Shown here: piece after piece, positions 33,531 to 43,035 of the stretch
Position numbering within the stretch: position 1 is the stretch's first letter
Layout: each line of letters opens with the position of its first letter
From: Vreelandella alkaliphila
GTDB lineage: Bacteria > Pseudomonadota > Gammaproteobacteria > Pseudomonadales > Halomonadaceae
NCBI RefSeq assembly: GCF_016107625.1
Contig: NZ_JABASV010000008.1
Coordinates: 124,001 to 188,000 of the forward strand
Length of the DNA: 64,000 bases
Direction: 5' to 3'
Translations under genes and position numbers: made by a program
Notes under the pieces: model-generated
What the model was told of the DNA's origin: nothing
What the model saw: only the letters and a program-made list of their open reading frames with translations
The model's database searches: none

Positions 33531-35369
33531 CGGCGTCTTTCTTAAAAAATCACGCGGGTCTTTAGGATAAAAATGTTCAGGCTGGCACTCTAAATGGGTA
33601 AAAAATCGCGTGTCTTTGTAAGGCATTTTCATAAAGCCGGACACGCCTAACCCCTCGATCTGGCTTACAGACGCCAACATCTGCGCCAGCAAAGCCCGAA
33701 ACTCGGCCTCCCGGCTAGGGTCCAGAAGCCGATAATAGCTATGAATTTTAAGATGCTTTGGTAGTGACTCAAAGATAATCATGCCGGTGTGATGAATCTC
33801 ATTCAGCCGTTGCAGTATGTGCATAATGGTGTCCGGTAGGACAAGTAGCTCTTCTGGATCAGGGCCGTCTTCAAAGTAGCTATGCTGGCGAGTGAGGTCT
33901 TCCATTTCTGGCACCGCGCTCAGCTCGTAGTCAATCGTGGTGCCAGGATCACAATGAAAAGGCTCTTCCGCACTCGCGCGCTCTAAATGCAGCGTTTGGC
34001 GTGCATTAAACAAGCAGCTTTTAAACACCCCTTGGCGATGGATGGCTCGCGCCAAGTGCACCATATTGTTGACGGCTTGAATAAACGCTGGCTTTAATGC
34101 GGGATCATGCAGGTTAAGTGAGGAGTCGATATAGACGCCCTCTCGCTCCCAGCGTACTGCTAAACCACCGACAACCGGGTATCTTCCTAAGCGACTCACC
34201 GAGGCCAAAAACGCCTTTTCGGTTTCCCCCATGCCCTGCATAAATTGCTTGTAATAGCGGTCTAACTGCACATCATTGACATCATTAAGTGTTTCTTCCG
34301 CGTTCGCTTCGCGCAGAAACGCCTTCCGGGAGCTGTAAACGACCGTATCAATCTCTTGGTGCGCCGCACGGCCCCAGACAGGCACTAGCGGTGTTTGTAT
34401 TGGCGTGGGTAGATCTAACATCACCACTTTGGCCATGCGGGACATCGCCTGTAAATAGTGATCCCCTGCTTTATGGCGTATGTGGGGGTCGGGATCCAAC
34501 ATACCGTCCAAGGTGCGGGCAAACTCCAAGGGTAGCCCCAGCGAGCTAGCGGGAATGGCACGATGACCAAAGCGGCAGGATTGCGCAGAAGCTAATGCAT
34601 ATAGCGTGCCTGCGGCCCCTTGCTCATCAAAACGAGGCGATGATAGCGCTCCATTTAGCTGCTCTTCACCAATAAAGTAGACATCGCCCAGCCGGGCGTT
34701 GGTTTGCTGCAGATTGTCGGACATTAATTCCATCACGTTTGCCCCGACAAATTGGAGCTTTTCGTCTAACTGGGCAAATACGGACGATCCCCAGTCAATC
34801 AACGCAATGGACTCGGTATCTGGATCAAATACCAAATTTGACGGTTTGATGTCGCCATGCACAACGGGACGTGCATTAGGACCCGTTTCGCGGCGCAATG
34901 CGGAAAGAATATCGGCCAACTGGTCGGCAATGCGCACCACTAACCGCGGAGAGAGACGGCCTTCTTTCAGTGACACCTGTTCAAGGTTCCAACCAGGCGC
35001 ACGCTCCATCACTAGAATTGACTGGCCTCGGGAGCGTTGGTAAGCCACAAGCTTTGGTATGCGGGGATGGGAAACCTGATCAAGCATAAACGCCTCTTCT
35101 TCAAGGCGTTCTTGTAAATGAGTCGGTAGCGTAATACGTGAGAATTTAAACACGTAGTGGGCAGGCACATCTTGGTGTTGCGCGCTGCCCGCAAATACAA
35201 AGCCATAGGCACCTTTACCCACCAGCTCAATCCCCGTGTAGCCCAGCTGGGCGAGCTGTGCCTGACACAGTGCTACCCAGTCTTTAAGCTTACGGGCATC
35301 ATGATGGCTAAGTAGATATACCGACTGCTCTTCCGGTATATAAAACTGCTGGAGCGGTGCCTGAGACAT
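33504..35369 (-). CDS. Hanks-type Ser/Thr protein kinase with unrecognised C-terminal half
   Basis: The 621-residue soluble protein has a protein kinase domain at about 45-320: glycine loop GKGAYGFVFAG, ATP-anchoring K75 (YVFKFSR), catalytic loop HGDIKPSN with D173, K175 and N178, and IDWGSS with metal-binding D192 (DWG replaces DFG). These residues indicate an active kinase. The last 290 residues belong to no family I recognise; they have no membrane helix, PASTA or TPR pattern. The start has AAGGA upstream. Target proteins are unknown. Its gene lies between the MCE operon and the bkd genes, and its end overlaps the MCE lipoprotein gene. Confidence 0.85.
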   Translation of the reverse strand: MSQAPLQQFYIPEEQSVYLLSHHDARKLKDWVALCQAQLAQLGYTGIELVGKGAYGFVFAGSAQHQDVPAHYVFKFSRITLPTHLQERLEEEAFMLDQVSHPRIPKLVAYQRSRGQSILVMERAPGWNLEQVSLKEGRLSPRLVVRIADQLADILSALRRETGPNARPVVHGDIKPSNLVFDPDTESIALIDWGSSVFAQLDEKLQFVGANVMELMSDNLQQTNARLGDVYFIGEEQLNGALSSPRFDEQGAAGTLYALASAQSCRFGHRAIPASSLGLPLEFARTLDGMLDPDPHIRHKAGDHYLQAMSRMAKVVMLDLPTPIQTPLVPVWGRAAHQEIDTVVYSSRKAFLREANAEETLNDVNDVQLDRYYKQFMQGMGETEKAFLASVSRLGRYPVVGGLAVRWEREGVYIDSSLNLHDPALKPAFIQAVNNMVHLARAIHRQGVFKSCLFNARQTLHLERASAEEPFHCDPGTTIDYELSAVPEMEDLTRQHSYFEDGPDPEELLVLPDTIMHILQRLNEIHHTGMIIFESLPKHLKIHSYYRLLDPSREAEFRALLAQMLASVSQIEGLGVSGFMKMPYKDTRFFTHLECQPEHFYPKDPRDFLRKTPSIGGSQTA

Positions 35370-35432
35370 TTCTCATTCCTTGCTAACCAACTTCTGGCTA
35401 TTTAACCTCTTGCTATTCAATGTCTAGCAACC

Positions 35433-36689
35433 TTAGCCCAAGTGCAGCAGCATGGTTTCAGGCGCTTCCAAATAGCCTTTCCAAGCATTGCAGAACCTAG
35501 CGATAGTACCACCATCAATAAAGCGGTGATCGCCTGCCCAGGTGATGGTCATAATGGCTCGCCGCTGAACTTCTCCTTGCTCATCGAAGCGCGGTAACCA
35601 TTGGGTTTTACCAATCGCCACTATCGCCGCTTCCGGCGCATTGATAATCGGCGCGGCATAGGTTCCGCCCAACGCACCAATGTTAGAAATACTAATGGTG
35701 CCACCTTTGAGATCAGCCTGATCGACACGCCCTTCTCGGGCTGCAATGGTTAAACGCCCCACTTCACGAGCAATGTCTAGCAGCGTTAAACGCTCAACAC
35801 CTTTCACATTGGGCACCAGCAAACCGGCTTTGCTATCCACCGCCATGCCGATATTGCACTGTTCGTAGTAGTGCAGCTCGTTGGCTTCCGCGTTTAGTTG
35901 GGCATTGATGATCGGCGCCTCAGTAACCGCCAGTGCCATAGCTTTCATGAAAAAGGGCATAAGTGTTAACCGCTCACCAAGCGCCTCTACCCGTGGCTTT
36001 AGACGCTCGCGCAGCGCCAGCAGATCGGTCACATCGATCTCTTCACCATAGTGAAAATGCGGGATGGAGCTGGCTGCCTCAACCATTCTTTTCGCCATCA
36101 CCGCGCGCACACCGCGAAGCGGTTCGACGCGAGGCAACTGTGTTCCTTGGTTGACTTGCGATGGTGTTTGGCTAGGGGCAGCAGAAGGTTGATTCAGGTG
36201 CGCCAGCACGTCTTCTTTTAATACCCGGCCATCTTTACCACTGCCAGCAATGGCAGTTAACTCAAGTTGATGTTCACGAACGAGACGTCGCACGGCTGGG
36301 CTAGCAGGTATTTTGCCGCTGCTCGTACTAAGGCTGCAGGTACTGGATGCCACAGCGGCTTGCTCAACTGCCTTGGCTGAGCCACTGTCAGCGTCAGCTA
36401 CAGGTGATTGAGGCTCGTTAGCCTGTTCCGTCGCGCCGGCTTCTTGGGTGTCATTTTCTGCTTGGTAGGCATAAAGCGGTGCGTGTACTTTGGCAATTTT
36501 TCCTTGGGCAACATAAAGTTTGGTGACCACGCCTGCTTCGGGAGCAGTAATTTCCACTAGCGCTTTATCGGTCATCACCTCGACAATTGGCTGATCTTCC
36601 TCAATCCGATCACCCTCTGCAACGCGCCACTCCACCACTTCACATTCAACAATGCCTTCGCCGATATCCGGCAGCATGAAATCGCTCAT
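35433..36689 (-). CDS. bkdB: Branched-chain 2-oxoacid dehydrogenase E2 (dihydrolipoyl acyltransferase)
   Basis: E2 transfers the acyl group from lipoate to CoA and forms the core of the complex. The 418-residue protein has one lipoyl domain (1-78, lipoylated K42 in MTDKALVEI), an Ala/Gln/Ser linker, a peripheral-subunit-binding domain (about 128-167, with SPAVRRLVREHQLEL) and the catalytic domain ending with GDHRFIDGG (H388, D392). Substrate class is inferred from the adjacent E1 genes and family resemblance to BkdB rather than the pyruvate enzyme. It follows E1-beta by 17 bp. No E3 gene lies here. Confidence 0.9.
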   Translation of the reverse strand: MSDFMLPDIGEGIVECEVVEWRVAEGDRIEEDQPIVEVMTDKALVEITAPEAGVVTKLYVAQGKIAKVHAPLYAYQAENDTQEAGATEQANEPQSPVADADSGSAKAVEQAAVASSTCSLSTSSGKIPASPAVRRLVREHQLELTAIAGSGKDGRVLKEDVLAHLNQPSAAPSQTPSQVNQGTQLPRVEPLRGVRAVMAKRMVEAASSIPHFHYGEEIDVTDLLALRERLKPRVEALGERLTLMPFFMKAMALAVTEAPIINAQLNAEANELHYYEQCNIGMAVDSKAGLLVPNVKGVERLTLLDIAREVGRLTIAAREGRVDQADLKGGTISISNIGALGGTYAAPIINAPEAAIVAIGKTQWLPRFDEQGEVQRRAIMTITWAGDHRFIDGGTIARFCNAWKGYLEAPETMLLHLG

Positions 36690-36706
36690 TATTTTTCTCC
36701 CTGGCG

Positions 36707-37684
36707 CTAAAAGTTAACGCTTTCGCGAATCGCTTCAAAAATTTTCAGATGGTCGGGCAAGTACTCTTTTTCCAGCACTAGCGGGAAAGGCGTATCTAGC
36801 CCCGTTACCCGAGTAATCGGCGATTCAAGATAGAGAAAACAGCGCTCTTGGATCGTCGCGGCGATTTCACCCGCAAAGCCACCTGTTAACGGCGCTTCAT
36901 GGCTGACGATCAAACGTCCTGTTTTTAGAACAGACTCAACGACAGTATCCGCGTCCCATGGCAGCAACGTGCGCAAATCAATCACTTCACAGGCAATGCC
37001 CTGCTCTTCAGCAAGCTCAACGGCTTTGCCGATGACTTCCATTTGTGCGCCCCAGCCCACCAGCGTTATATCAGTCCCCTCTTTAATGACCTCCGCTTCA
37101 CCAATAGGAAGCTGATAATCCTCTTGGGGCACCTCACCCACCGATGCACGATAGAGACGCTTGGGTTCTAAAAAAAGCACCGGATCTGGATCGCGAATGG
37201 AAGCGAGCAGTAGCCCTTTTGCTTGGTAGGGATTGCGCGGCACAACGACTTTTAAACCGGGCGTATGTGTAAAGTAAGCTTCTGGTGACTGCGAATGATA
37301 GAGCCCCCCCGCGATACCACCGCCATAGGGCGTGCGGATGGTTAATCCACCCACATTGAACAAATCCCCCGAACGGTAGCGGAATTTCGCAGACTCATTA
37401 ACGATTTGGTCAAAGGCGGGAAAGATGTAGTCGGCAAACTGTATTTCAGCAACGGGCACTGAGCCTTGAGCAGCCAGCCCATTGGCAAAACCAATGATGC
37501 CTTGTTCTACCAACGGCGTGTTAAAGCAGCGCGATTTACCATACTTTTCCTGTAAATGGCTGGTAGCACGGAATACGCCGCCAAAAACGCCAACATCTTC
37601 ACCAAAACAGATAACTTTGTCATCTTCAGCCATGGCGATATCAAGCGCATTGTTGATCGCCTGGAGCATGTTCATTGTGGGCAT
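36707..37684 (-). CDS. bkdA2: Branched-chain 2-oxoacid dehydrogenase E1 beta subunit
   Basis: The beta subunit completes the thiamine-diphosphate site of E1, which decarboxylates 2-oxoacids from valine, leucine and isoleucine. The 325 residues include [14 protein letters not shown], the [17 protein letters not shown] segment, [20 protein letters not shown], and the C-terminal transketolase domain with ITLVGWGAQ and [19 protein letters not shown]. It begins one base after the E1-alpha stop codon, so the subunits are produced together. Confidence 0.92.
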   Translation of the reverse strand: MPTMNMLQAINNALDIAMAEDDKVICFGEDVGVFGGVFRATSHLQEKYGKSRCFNTPLVEQGIIGFANGLAAQGSVPVAEIQFADYIFPAFDQIVNESAKFRYRSGDLFNVGGLTIRTPYGGGIAGGLYHSQSPEAYFTHTPGLKVVVPRNPYQAKGLLLASIRDPDPVLFLEPKRLYRASVGEVPQEDYQLPIGEAEVIKEGTDITLVGWGAQMEVIGKAVELAEEQGIACEVIDLRTLLPWDADTVVESVLKTGRLIVSHEAPLTGGFAGEIAATIQERCFLYLESPITRVTGLDTPFPLVLEKEYLPDHLKIFEAIRESVNF

Positions 37685-37685
37685 G

Positions 37686-38888
37686 TTATGCCTCCCCCTG
37701 GGAATCTGTGGACGTATTCACCTCAAGGTCTAGCGACCGCGCTCCACGCGGGTAGGCCTCTGGATAGCGGCGAATATGGCGCTTAAGCTGGTCAAATTGA
37801 CGCTGTAGCTCAGGGGTTATGTCGGCATAGACATCAGTAATCAGCGACTCCAGCGGTGGGGGTGAACGCTTTTCTGCCCGTTTCATGGTATCTAGAACTT
37901 CGCGGCGCAACGTTTCCTGCTGGCTGGTTTCCTCCTCCTCGCTCCACCAGCCTTTTTTCAACAGCCATTTCTGCATGCGCAGTATGGGGTCTTTTAACCG
38001 CCACGCTTCTTCTTCACTTTTGGCACGATAGCCGGAAGGGTCATCCGAAGAGGAGTGAGCAGCAAGACGGTAAGACATGGCTTCAATCAGCACGGGCTTG
38101 TTTTGTTCAACAGCAATCTGACGCGCTTGGCGTGTCGCTTCATAAACTGCCAGTGCATCGTTCCCGTCAACGCGTATCACATGCATATGATAGCCAAACG
38201 CCCTTGGGGCAATGCCATCCGCTGCAAACTGCTCGGTTGATGGCGTCGAAATGGCATAGCCATTGTTGCGGCAGAAAAAAATCACCGGTACTTGATGGAC
38301 TGATGCCATATTCAGCGCGGCGTGGAAATCACCTTCTGATGCAGCACCCTCACCGAAGAACGTTAAGGTGCAATGCCCATCACCCGCTAATTTCTGACCG
38401 TATGCGTAGCCTGTCGCCTGGGGGATTTGCGTTGCAAGCGGAGAAGAAATGGTCATGTAGTGCAGCTTGCGTGATCCATAATGAATCGGCATTTGGCGGC
38501 CTTTACCGTAGTCAAGCTCGTTGCCAAACAGCTGATTCATAAACTCGTCAATGGAGAACCCGCGGTACATTAATGCGCCTTGCTCGCGGTATTGCGCCAT
38601 GATCATATCGGCATCGTCTAGTGCAGCAGCAGCACCAACAACGGCGGCCTCTTCACCCGTGCTTTGCATATAGAAACTAAGCCGCCCCTGGCGTTGGGCA
38701 GCCATCATGCGCTCATCTAGGATACGGGTGGCCAGCATGGCTTGATAGAGCCGTCTGGCATGATCACGCGGTAGGTCTGGCTCTCTCGCCCCTTCGTAAA
38801 GCTCGCCCTCTGGGTCGAGCAGGCTGAAGGTAGCCATTGAGAATTCGTCGCCGGTCATAAAGAGCGGCTGATGTACGTAGTTTGTCAT
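37686..38888 (-). CDS. bkdA1: Branched-chain 2-oxoacid dehydrogenase E1 alpha subunit
   Basis: The alpha subunit binds thiamine diphosphate through the [20 protein letters not shown]...NNGYAIST motif and carries the [11 protein letters not shown] loop that is phosphorylated in the mitochondrial homologue. It has 400 residues, near the usual 400-410. AAGGA lies upstream of the ATG. It is the first gene of the E1a-E1b-E2 operon. No bkdR-type Lrp regulator and no lpdV gene flank the operon, in contrast to Pseudomonas putida. Confidence 0.92.
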   Translation of the reverse strand: MTNYVHQPLFMTGDEFSMATFSLLDPEGELYEGAREPDLPRDHARRLYQAMLATRILDERMMAAQRQGRLSFYMQSTGEEAAVVGAAAALDDADMIMAQYREQGALMYRGFSIDEFMNQLFGNELDYGKGRQMPIHYGSRKLHYMTISSPLATQIPQATGYAYGQKLAGDGHCTLTFFGEGAASEGDFHAALNMASVHQVPVIFFCRNNGYAISTPSTEQFAADGIAPRAFGYHMHVIRVDGNDALAVYEATRQARQIAVEQNKPVLIEAMSYRLAAHSSSDDPSGYRAKSEEEAWRLKDPILRMQKWLLKKGWWSEEEETSQQETLRREVLDTMKRAEKRSPPPLESLITDVYADITPELQRQFDQLKRHIRRYPEAYPRGARSLDLEVNTSTDSQGEA

Positions 38889-39051
38889 GCTTATTATCCT
38901 TGTATTACCCCTTTTGAGGGCAGTGTTGTTGGTGTTGACCGTTTTTGCCAGTGGATTTATCTAGCATAGGTCAAGCTTGTCGAGGTTAGTGTCACCTCGA
39001 TCAACGCAACACAAGGACAGTAACGCAGTCTGCTACTTTTAGGGATACAAC

Positions 39052-39828
39052 TTAAGACGCAGATAGACGAGTGCGCAGCTGTTGTTGCAACGCATCAAAT
39101 AGACTATCGACGGTCAACGCGAGTAACGCGATCAACAGCGCACCTTGTAAAACATACGCCATATTGCCATTCACGATACCTGCGATGATCGGGTCACCTA
39201 AGTTACTGGCGCCTACCGTCGCCCCTATAGCCGCTGTGGCAATATTAATGGTTACCGATGTTCGGATACCGGCCAGAATTACTGGTGTGGCTAATGGAAG
39301 CTCAACGCGAGTTAATACCTGCCAAGGGGTCATCCCCATGGCAAACGCCGCCTGTTTAAGACTCGCATCTACATCCTGGAGCCCAGCAAGCGTGTTTCGC
39401 ACAATCGGTAATAAGCCATAGAGCATTAGCGCCACGATAATCGGCAATGTTCCAAAACCCAATACAGGAACCGCCAGGGCAAGCACTGCCACAGGAGGAA
39501 ATGTCTGACCCAGTGAAGCCAACTGCCCGGCAAGGGGTAAGAAGTCTCTCCCCCACTGCCGAGTGACTGCAATGCCGGCCAATACTCCTACGCTTATCGT
39601 GACGACAGCCGCTACTCCAACAACGAACACGTGCCTTGCCAGCAGAGAAGCAAAATCAGCGCGGGCATAAATCACCTGACGGGCGTCGGGCTCCAGCCAA
39701 CGAAATACAGGCTCTAACGCCGGGATACCCAATACCCCTATCAGCAGCAAGAGTGCCCAACCAATAGGCCATAGCCAGCGCGGGCCGACTGTAATCGATG
39801 ATTCACCACGGTTACGATCACCCGTCAC
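39052..39828 (-). CDS. yehW: Osmoprotectant ABC transporter permease (YehW/OpuCB-like)
   Basis: This is the smaller permease (258 aa) of a glycine betaine/choline-type importer. It has about six hydrophobic segments and the permease loop MGMTPWQVLTRVELPLATPVILAGIRTS that contacts the ATPase. It overlaps the ATPase gene by 11 bp and is the last of four genes ordered binding protein, large permease, ATPase, small permease, the order of E. coli yehZYXW. A 163-bp gap without obvious terminator separates it from bkdA1. Confidence 0.87.
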   Translation of the reverse strand: MTGDRNRGESSITVGPRWLWPIGWALLLLIGVLGIPALEPVFRWLEPDARQVIYARADFASLLARHVFVVGVAAVVTISVGVLAGIAVTRQWGRDFLPLAGQLASLGQTFPPVAVLALAVPVLGFGTLPIIVALMLYGLLPIVRNTLAGLQDVDASLKQAAFAMGMTPWQVLTRVELPLATPVILAGIRTSVTINIATAAIGATVGASNLGDPIIAGIVNGNMAYVLQGALLIALLALTVDSLFDALQQQLRTRLSAS

Positions 39829-40783
39829 GGTGACTCACCTTGTCTAACTGGGCCTCTTTCACCACTTTGCGCAGCGATAACTCACCAATCGGCATATCAT
39901 GCTGGTCGACAACCGTCAGCCTATCGCAGTGGTCACGCAGCATCATTGAAAGCGCTTGGCGCAGTGAAAACTCCCCCGGAATACGCGACTGGGCAGGCAG
40001 TGTCTGCCCAAGCGATGACATGTGATCTTTGACGCGTGTTAAGGCAGCCTGCTTTAAACCACGCTCCAACCCTCCCAATAGCGACTCAACAAACGGATCG
40101 GCGGGGGTTTGAAGCAGCGCTAGCGGTGACCCCTGCTGAACAATACGCCCTTCGCGCATAACGACTAAATGATCTGCCAGTTTGAGCGCTTCATCCATAT
40201 CGTGAGTCACGAACACCACGGTTTTATGCAGCCGCGCCTGAAGCTTTGCCAGCTCGTCTTGAAGCTTTTCTCGAGTAATAGGGTCTAGCGCTCCAAAAGG
40301 CTCATCCATCAGCAAAATATCAGGATCTGCCGCCAATGCGCGCGCAACGCCTACCCGCTGCGCCTGGCCGCCAGAGAGCTGGTGAGGATACTTATGGGCA
40401 AACTCTTCCGTGGGAAGGCCTAACAGGCGCATTAACTCTTCGACGCGTGCTTTAACATCAGCGGCAGGCCATTTTAACAAACGTGGCACCAGCCCAATGT
40501 TGTGCGCTACCGTCCAATGGGGAAACAGGCCCGTACTCTGGATCGCATAGCCGATACGGCGGCGAAGCTTAACCGGGTCATAGTGGCCTATTGCCTGTCC
40601 GTCGATGATAATGTCGCCGCTACTATGCTCAATCAAACGATTTATCATACGTAGCGTCGTCGATTTTCCGCAGCCTGATGATCCTACCAGCGCACAGAAC
40701 TTTCCTTTCGCGACGTGTAAGGATATGTCGTCAACCGCTGTGTCTTCGCCAAAGTGCTTCGACACATGGGAAAGCTCTATCAT
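39818..40783 (-). CDS. yehX: Osmoprotectant ABC transporter ATPase with CBS domain (YehX/OpuCA-like)
   Basis: The 321-residue ATPase carries Walker A GSSGCGKSTTLR, signature LSGGQAQRVGVARAL and Walker B ILLMDEPFGALDP, then a C-terminal segment with a single CBS motif (LTVVDQHDMPIGELSLRKVV). In OpuA-type ATPases CBS domains sense ionic strength and gate transport; here only one CBS unit is evident, so regulation may be reduced or require dimers. The start overlaps the upstream permease stop by 4 bp and the stop overlaps yehW by 11 bp. Confidence 0.9.
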   Translation of the reverse strand: MIELSHVSKHFGEDTAVDDISLHVAKGKFCALVGSSGCGKSTTLRMINRLIEHSSGDIIIDGQAIGHYDPVKLRRRIGYAIQSTGLFPHWTVAHNIGLVPRLLKWPAADVKARVEELMRLLGLPTEEFAHKYPHQLSGGQAQRVGVARALAADPDILLMDEPFGALDPITREKLQDELAKLQARLHKTVVFVTHDMDEALKLADHLVVMREGRIVQQGSPLALLQTPADPFVESLLGGLERGLKQAALTRVKDHMSSLGQTLPAQSRIPGEFSLRQALSMMLRDHCDRLTVVDQHDMPIGELSLRKVVKEAQLDKVSHRDG

Positions 40784-41973
40784 TTATGTCCTCCGGGGCG
40801 AAGCGCGTCGGCTAATGCCCCCAAACTAGCATCTACAATTAGTGCCAAGACCAAAATAGGGAGCGCGCCAAGTAGCACCATGTCCATAGCCGCTTGGCCT
40901 AACCCCTGAAAAATAAACGTGCCAAGCCCACCTGCCCCAATCAACGCAGCAACGGCCGTTAATCCAATCGCTTGAACAGCGGTGATTCGCACGCCTTCTA
41001 ATAGTATTGGCAGCGCCAAAGGAAATCTTACCTGCCAGAAGCGCTGATACGGACGCATACCCATCGCCTTAGCAGCATCTAAGGTTTCAGGGTCGACTTC
41101 ATCAAGCGCAATATAAGTATTGCGCACCATGGGTAACAGGCTATAGGCAATGAGCGCCATCAATGCGGGGGTGGCGCCGATACCGCTAACCCCCAACTGG
41201 GCTAAAACAGGTACGTTAGCAGCTAGCCAAGCAAGCGGAGCCAGCAGTAGCCCAAACAGAGCCAAGCTCGGAATCGTTTGCAGGAAGTTCAGCCATGCAA
41301 ACGCTATTCGTTGTAGACGTTGGTAACGTCGCATTAGCATAGCGAGCACTAAACCAACTACGATACTAACGCTCACCGCTATGCCGACCAGTACCACATG
41401 TTGCAGCATGGCACGATAAAATTGCTGGTCGCGCGCTTGAAACTCCTGAACAAGGGCTAAATTTTCAAGCCATAAGGCGGCACAAAGCAGCCACGCTCCC
41501 CCCACGCTGCTGAGCAATAGGGTGGTCCATAAGCGCGACAACCCCAAACGTAAACGCACTTCCACTAGGCACAATAAAAGTAAAAAAAGCACGACCCAAT
41601 AGGCAGCACCAATACCTAAACGCGCTTGCGGCAGAGTGGGATCAATCAGCCAGTGGCCTGCTACCATAAGCCCGAATGGCATCAATAAGAGTGTCAGGGT
41701 AACGATACACAGTTGAGCATAGCTATGAAGACGGCTTGGCTTAATAGCCAAGCCGCCCATAGCGATAAATAGCAAGGAAACAAGCAGCGCACCGGGCCAA
41801 CCAATCGCAGCTACTAAGCCATAAGATGTACCCGCTACAATTCTATTAGGCGCGACGCTAACAAGACCCAGTAGCCAAGAGGCTCCTAACATAGCGGCAC
41901 TTAAACATATCAGTACTGAGTTTAAATGCCCATATTGACTGGATGGCGATGGCAAAGCGTCTATCTGCGACAT
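40780..41973 (-). CDS. yehY: Osmoprotectant ABC transporter permease, long form (YehY-like)
   Basis: The long permease (397 aa) has an N-terminal half of about five to six extra hydrophobic helices followed by the ordinary BPD_transp_1 permease domain (about 200-390), with the coupling segment AAKAMGMRPYQRFWQVRFPLALPILLEGVRIT. This two-part layout is the hallmark of YehY/OsmY-type permeases and separates this system from OpuC. It begins 3 bp after the binding-protein gene and overlaps the ATPase gene. Confidence 0.87.
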   Translation of the reverse strand: MSQIDALPSPSSQYGHLNSVLICLSAAMLGASWLLGLVSVAPNRIVAGTSYGLVAAIGWPGALLVSLLFIAMGGLAIKPSRLHSYAQLCIVTLTLLLMPFGLMVAGHWLIDPTLPQARLGIGAAYWVVLFLLLLCLVEVRLRLGLSRLWTTLLLSSVGGAWLLCAALWLENLALVQEFQARDQQFYRAMLQHVVLVGIAVSVSIVVGLVLAMLMRRYQRLQRIAFAWLNFLQTIPSLALFGLLLAPLAWLAANVPVLAQLGVSGIGATPALMALIAYSLLPMVRNTYIALDEVDPETLDAAKAMGMRPYQRFWQVRFPLALPILLEGVRITAVQAIGLTAVAALIGAGGLGTFIFQGLGQAAMDMVLLGALPILVLALIVDASLGALADALRPGGHK

Positions 41974-41976
41974 TCA

Positions 41977-42894
41977 TTAGTCATCCAGGCTATCAAGATA
42001 GTCGCTTGCGACTTGATCAGGCGAGAAACCATTCACCGCGACATCTGCGTTGAGCGTTTGCAACGTCACAAGGTCAAGGGTTGCAAATACGTCGTTGAGT
42101 AGCGTCTCAATTTCAGGGTAGGCATCCAGCACTTCGGCACGCACCACTGGCGACGGCTGATATACCGGCTGAACCCCCTTAATATCTTCTAAAACAACCA
42201 GCCCCAGCGCACTTAAGCCACCATCGGTGCCATAGGTCATGGCACCATTAACACCGCTTGTTTGTTGGGCTGCGGCTCGCATAGTAGCTGCCGTATTACC
42301 ACCGGACAGCACAAGCAGTTGATCATCGCTAAGTTCGAACCCATAAGCATCCTGGAATGCAGGCAATGCCTGAGCGGACTCTACAAATTCTGCACTCGCT
42401 GCGAATTTAAACTCGCCGCCTTGGTTAACATAGTCGGCAAGGTCATCAAGGGTCGTTAAGCCGTTGGCCGTAGCCACGTCTTCACGAATACTCATGGCCC
42501 AGGTGTTATTAGCGCTAGCAGGCTTCAGCCATATTAGCCCCTGCGCCGCATCGCGCTCTTTAACAGTCTGGTAGGCATCCTCTGCACTATTCCAGACAGG
42601 GCTGTCAGTCATATCAAAGAAAAAAGCGCCGTTACCGGTATATTCGGGATAAAGGTCGATTTCTCCCGCTTCAAGCGCACTACGCACAACGCTGGTGCCA
42701 CCTAGCTGTAGGCGATCTTCTGTAGGCACACCGCCACGCTCTAGCGTTTGAATAATCAGCTCACCCAGCACGGACCCTTCTGTGTCGATTTTGGAGGACA
42801 CGACAACAGGGTCGCTGGCGTAAGCAGTCGAAAAAGTAATGGCTGATAAGCAAGCGACGATGGTCGGTTTTAGAGTAAAGCGCATAGTGGTCAT
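41977..42894 (-). CDS. yehZ: Osmoprotectant-binding protein (YehZ/OsmF-like, OpuAC fold)
   Basis: The protein is a 305-residue periplasmic binding protein with a signal peptide ending near AYA (residue 26). The OpuAC family segment VVSSKIDTEGSVLGELIIQTLERGGV opens the mature protein; DLYPEYTGNGAFFF is the typical quaternary-amine-binding region with aromatic residues. E. coli YehZ has low betaine affinity, so the physiological ligand may be another compound. It is the first gene of the yehZYXW-like operon and lies 141 bp downstream of cysS. Confidence 0.9.
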   Translation of the reverse strand: MTTMRFTLKPTIVACLSAITFSTAYASDPVVVSSKIDTEGSVLGELIIQTLERGGVPTEDRLQLGGTSVVRSALEAGEIDLYPEYTGNGAFFFDMTDSPVWNSAEDAYQTVKERDAAQGLIWLKPASANNTWAMSIREDVATANGLTTLDDLADYVNQGGEFKFAASAEFVESAQALPAFQDAYGFELSDDQLLVLSGGNTAATMRAAAQQTSGVNGAMTYGTDGGLSALGLVVLEDIKGVQPVYQPSPVVRAEVLDAYPEIETLLNDVFATLDLVTLQTLNADVAVNGFSPDQVASDYLDSLDD

Positions 42895-42950
42895 CCTATT
42901 ATTTAGCGTCTTGAAGGTATCATCTCAGTATAAGAGCCAACGACATTGAC

Positions 42951-42978
42951 GTCAGACGCCATATCAACGGCGCCTGAC
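42951..42978. promoter_or_regulatory. Inverted repeat between cysS and the osmoprotectant operon
   Basis: GTCAGACGCC (42951-42960) and GGCGCCTGAC (42969-42978) form 10-bp arms with one mismatch and an 8-nt loop. No T-run follows on the minus strand, so it is not a standard terminator. It lies in the yehZ upstream region and may be an operator or a 3' end structure of the cysS transcript. Confidence 0.35.
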
Positions 42979-43035
42979 ATCTACAACGTTTCTATTCAAT
43001 GCCCTCACTGTCATCACGCTCAACATCGATAACGC

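Noticed and set aside
37856..38542. 228-codon open frame on the plus strand
   Set aside because: It is fully antisense to bkdA1, which has strong family matches. The predicted sequence has no recognisable domain and no ribosome-binding site.
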